Below, in pieces: positions 5,715 through 8,040 of a DNA stretch of 8,040 bases. Source of the stretch: Collinsella aerofaciens (GTDB taxonomy: Bacteria; Actinomycetota; Coriobacteriia; Coriobacteriales; Coriobacteriaceae); assembly GCA_905213725.1 (NCBI GenBank), contig CAJMJM010000085.1, forward strand, positions 1-8,040, written 5' to 3'. Both the position numbers and the translations under genes were made by a program. Position 1 is the stretch's first letter, and the number at the start of each line of letters is the position of its first letter. The notes below the pieces were generated by a model that was given only the letters and a program-made list of their open reading frames with translations, was not told the origin of the DNA and did no database searches.

Positions 5715-6461
5715 ATGGAAAAGCTGGGAGTTATCGGCGGCATGGGCGCCGAGGCCACGTCGTATTACTACGACCAGGTGGTGCGTCATACGGCTGCTGC
5801 CTGCGATCAGGAACATATCGACATGGTGGTACTCTCCAAGTCGACCATGCCCGACCGCACGCTGGCCATTAAGACCGGCGAGCATGCCAAACTGCTGGCG
5901 ACCATGAAAGAGTGCGCCCAGGCACTCGAGTCGCTGGGCTGTGCACACATTGCCATTCCCTGCAACACGTCACACTACTTCTATGACCAGATCCAGTCGT
6001 TTACGAAGGTGCCGATTATCCACATGCCGCGTGAGTCGGTGCGCTATGCTCTGGCCGGTGCGGTGATGGGGGAGTGTGAGTTCGACCCCAACCTGAGTAT
6101 GCCGGCCGAGCCGGTGCATAAGATCGGCATCATGGGCACCGATGGCACCGTGGGCGCGGGCGTCTACGGCCGCGAATGTAAGGCTGCGGGTGTTGAGGTC
6201 GTCTATCCCAGCGAGAAACGTCAGAACGATGTGATGTCGCTTATCTACGATGATGTGAAGGCCGGACGTGAGCCCGATATGGATAAGTTCGACCGCGTGA
6301 TGTGGGAGTTCGCCCGTAGCGGCTGCGACCGCGTCATTCTGGCCTGCACCGAGCTCTCGGTGTTGCAAAAGTACCGAGAGATGCCCGAGATCACCCTCGA
6401 CGCCATGGATGTCCTGGTGCGCGAATCCATCATCCGTAGCGGCGCTCCCTACCGCCTCTAG
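5715..6461 (+). CDS. Aspartate/glutamate racemase family protein
   Basis: 248 residues from ATG 5715, the usual length for the family. It opens with the family signature as LGVIGGMGAEATSYYYDQV; most relatives have proline where this has A12. The two catalytic cysteines are visible: C83 in IAIPCNTSHYFYDQI and C211 in VILACTELSVL. They act as the acid-base pair in cofactor-independent racemisation. A second Rossmann-like half starts at KIGIMGTDGTVGAGVY (136-151). No signal peptide; cytosolic. Placed 84 bases after the ATP-grasp ligase on the same strand, it most likely makes D-aspartate for that ligase, as in the enterococcal racemase/D-aspartate ligase pair. It could have its own promoter, and two hairpins follow it. 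Specificity for aspartate rather than glutamate or another amino acid is inferred from context, not shown by the sequence. Confidence 0.9.
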   Translation: MEKLGVIGGMGAEATSYYYDQVVRHTAAACDQEHIDMVVLSKSTMPDRTLAIKTGEHAKLLATMKECAQALESLGCAHIAIPCNTSHYFYDQIQSFTKVPIIHMPRESVRYALAGAVMGECEFDPNLSMPAEPVHKIGIMGTDGTVGAGVYGRECKAAGVEVVYPSEKRQNDVMSLIYDDVKAGREPDMDKFDRVMWEFARSGCDRVILACTELSVLQKYREMPEITLDAMDVLVRESIIRSGAPYRL

Positions 6462-6467
6462 CTTCCG

Positions 6468-6494
6468 ACCTGTCAAAAGGGACAGGTTAATTTT
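6468..6494 (+). terminator. Hairpin with T-rich tail after the racemase gene
   Basis: ACCTGTC (6468-6474) and GACAGGT (6481-6487) form a perfect 7-bp stem around a six-base loop, followed by TAATTTT. It begins six bases after the racemase stop and is a reasonable Rho-independent terminator. The stem is rather weak, and a stronger hairpin follows. It could also be a copy of a dispersed repeat. Confidence 0.55.
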
Positions 6495-6519
6495 GGTAGG
6501 TTTTATCTGGTGAAACAGT

Positions 6520-6556
6520 AAGGCCTCGGCTCGTTTGGTGCGAGCCGAGGCCTTTT
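6520..6556. terminator. Strong bidirectional terminator between racemase and ecfT
   Basis: A perfect 14-bp stem, AAGGCCTCGGCTCG (6520-6533) with CGAGCCGAGGCCTT (6541-6554), closes a seven-base loop and continues into TT on the plus strand. It lies between two convergent genes, 28 bases before the ecfT stop, and can serve both, with a better T-run on the plus strand. Confidence 0.9.
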
Positions 6557-6584
6557 GCGTTGGGCGGTTGCTGTCAGTGGTGAA

Positions 6585-7331
6585 CTAGAACAGGAAGCCG
6601 ATGGCGATGAGGGCGATGCTGACGATGAGCACGGCGATGTCCAGGCCCTTGATGGGGTAGCGCTTGTACGAGCTGGCGCGCGTACGCAGGTAGAAGCCGC
6701 GCTGTTCTGCCGCCAAGGCTGTGGCATCGGTCTTGCCCACGCTCGAGATGAGCAGTGGCACGCACAGTGGCAGCATGAGCTTAAGCTTCTTGATGGGGTT
6801 CTTGGTGTCGTACTCGACGCCGCGTGCGGTCTGCGCCTCCATGCTGGCGTTCATCTCTTGACCACACACCGGCACGAAGCGCAGCGCCGGGGAAAAAGTG
6901 AAAGCATAGCGATACGGCGCGTGCAGCACCTCGACGCAGGCGTTGGCAAGGTCGTTGAGCTTGGTCACCGTGAGCATGAGGATGAGTGGTAACGCCACAC
7001 CCAGCAGGCGCAGACAGGCCTTCGATCCCGTGATGAGGCCCGTGTCGGTGATAAAGCTCCACACCACGTTGCCATCGCGCATAAAGGCCAGCTGGAGCAC
7101 CAGCATGATAAGCGCGAGCGGAATCAGCAACTTGAGCAGCGAGAACAGGCGGTTGACGACGCCCGCATAGGCACCCAGGGCAAGGGTGAGTGCCAAAAAG
7201 CCCAGCAGCGCCACGTAGGTGTCGGACAAGAAGATGCCGACGATGATGGCGGCTGCGAGGCCCAGTTTGACGACGGGGTTCAGGCGATGCAGCAGCGTAT
7301 CGCCCGGCATGTAGTCGATGACGTTAACCAC
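6585..7331 (-). CDS. ecfT: Energy-coupling factor transporter transmembrane protein EcfT
   Basis: 248 residues from GTG 7331, which overlaps the stop of the upstream ATPase gene (GTGGTTAA) and has AAGGAG about ten bases upstream. A longer ATG at 7364 would overlap that gene by 41 bases and add residues not typical of the family. The N-terminus shows the EcfT hallmark YMPGDTLLHRLNPVVKL. Hydrophobic segments lie near 22-58, 63-83, 105-123, 183-199 and 230-247. Between them is the cytoplasmic coupling region with two ATPase-contact motifs, TARG (168-171) and EQRG (209-212); the second departs from the usual A-R-G. EcfT joins the paired ATPases to a substrate-specific S component and drives import of a vitamin or metal ion. 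No S component is visible, so the substrate is unknown. Translational coupling to the ATPase is likely. Confidence 0.93.
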   Translation of the reverse strand: MVNVIDYMPGDTLLHRLNPVVKLGLAAAIIVGIFLSDTYVALLGFLALTLALGAYAGVVNRLFSLLKLLIPLALIMLVLQLAFMRDGNVVWSFITDTGLITGSKACLRLLGVALPLILMLTVTKLNDLANACVEVLHAPYRYAFTFSPALRFVPVCGQEMNASMEAQTARGVEYDTKNPIKKLKLMLPLCVPLLISSVGKTDATALAAEQRGFYLRTRASSYKRYPIKGLDIAVLIVSIALIAIGFLF

Positions 7332-8040
7332 GGTGGACCATCTCCTTGGTAATTCGAACGACATCGGTGACCTCGCTCACCTGCGCAAAAGCGGGCGAGA
7401 CGGAAGATGCCAGACGTCGCGAGAGTTCAATAACCTGGGGAGGCTCCACGTAGGCACGCCGCATGAGATCGATGTTCGAGAATAGCTCGTGCGTGCGGCC
7501 GCGGTCGAGGATGCGACCGTCGGCCATTACCACAATGCGCTCGGCAAAATCCGAGACGACTTCCATATCGTGGCAGACCATGATAACGGCGCAACCGCGC
7601 TCGGCCATGGTGCGCACTGTTTCCATGACGGTCATGCACTCGCGGTAATCAAGGCCGCTCGTGGGCTCGTCGAGCACGACGATCTTGGGCTCAACCACTA
7701 CGACGGAGGCAAGCGCCACCATTTGTCGCTGGCCGCGCGAAAGCGAGAAAGGCGCCTCATCGGCAGGCAGGCCAAAGCGGTCGATGACGAGCTGGGCGCG
7801 ACGCAGTGCCTCGGCACGGTCGATTCCGGCAAGCTCCAGGCCAAAGGCGACCTCGTCGAGTACGGTATCCTTGCAGATCTGGCGGTCGGGGTTTTGGAAG
7901 AGGGTCGCGACCTCGCGGGCGATACGGCTCGTGGGGACCGCGGCAGTGTCCAGGCCCGTAACGCGTACGCTGCCCGAGGAAGGCTTAAGCAGGCCCGTGA
8001 GCAGCTTGGTGAGCGTAGTCTTGCCGGCGCCGTTTTGGCC
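7324..8040 (-). CDS. ECF-type ABC transporter ATPase, C-terminal part (5' truncated by window)
   Basis: The minus-strand frame is open from the window edge (8040) to TAA at 7326-7324, giving 238 residues. The visible protein starts inside Walker A (GQNGAGKTTL, 1-10). It continues with the Q-loop as LFQNPDRQI (47-55), typical of ECF ATPases, the ABC signature as SLSRGQRQ (99-106) instead of LSGGQ, Walker B VVLDEPT (121-127), the D-loop SGLD and the switch histidine in VCHD (H157). About 50 residues follow the core, ending KEMVHRG. It would bind and hydrolyse ATP on the inner face of the membrane to power the importer with the overlapping EcfT. In Actinobacteria such a signature often belongs to the second half of a fused two-ATPase protein; the missing part would lie beyond 8040, so single versus fused cannot be settled here. 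Confidence 0.93.
   Translation of the reverse strand, partial: GQNGAGKTTLTKLLTGLLKPSSGSVRVTGLDTAAVPTSRIAREVATLFQNPDRQICKDTVLDEVAFGLELAGIDRAEALRRAQLVIDRFGLPADEAPFSLSRGQRQMVALASVVVVEPKIVVLDEPTSGLDYRECMTVMETVRTMAERGCAVIMVCHDMEVVSDFAERIVVMADGRILDRGRTHELFSNIDLMRRAYVEPPQVIELSRRLASSVSPAFAQVSEVTDVVRITKEMVHRG

Noticed and set aside
5124..5948. Minus-strand open frame of 274 codons over the ligase end and racemase start
   Set aside because: It crosses two real genes and the hairpin region between them; translation is His/Arg/Val-rich with no recognisable domain.

Overview
The window reads as a chromosomal segment of a moderately high-G+C anaerobic actinobacterium. Codon use, the gene complement and the style of the GC-rich hairpins suggest class Coriobacteriia, most like Collinsella. 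That placement is inference from general familiarity; there is no rRNA or other decisive marker here. No phage genes, insertion sequences, CRISPR arrays, tRNAs or rRNAs were seen. Genes are densely packed, with short intergenic gaps holding terminators and promoter-like elements.

Left part (1-2140, + strand): the tail of an FxLYD-type protein, then a small helix-turn-helix protein, then a membrane-anchored Ser/Thr protein kinase. The three look like one signalling locus. It ends in a hairpin terminator shared with the convergent gene.

Middle part (2151-4151, - strand): a secreted peptidoglycan hydrolase with a PcsB/CwlO-like coiled coil and a C-terminal lysozyme/glucosaminidase-like domain. 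It is preceded by an unusual set of palindromes. Behind it lies a MOSC-domain protein. A divergent promoter region follows (4152-4373).

Right-middle part (4374-6461, + strand): an ATP-grasp carboxylate-amine ligase followed by an aspartate/glutamate-family racemase. This pair matches the D-aspartate ligase plus racemase arrangement that builds D-Asp cross-bridges in peptidoglycan. The racemase would supply the D-amino acid and the ligase would attach it to the precursor. A strong hairpin and a promoter-like element sit between the two genes. Two hairpins follow the racemase.

Right end (6585-8040, - strand): EcfT, the membrane scaffold of an energy-coupling-factor vitamin/metal importer. It is translationally overlapped with the end of an ECF-type ABC ATPase that runs off the window edge. 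No substrate-binding S component is visible, so the cargo is unknown.

I do not see a clearly unprecedented system. The most interesting items are the palindrome cluster in front of the peptidoglycan hydrolase, the sensorless membrane kinase paired with a small HTH protein, and the repeated arrangement of a GC-rich hairpin directly before a -10-like hexamer.
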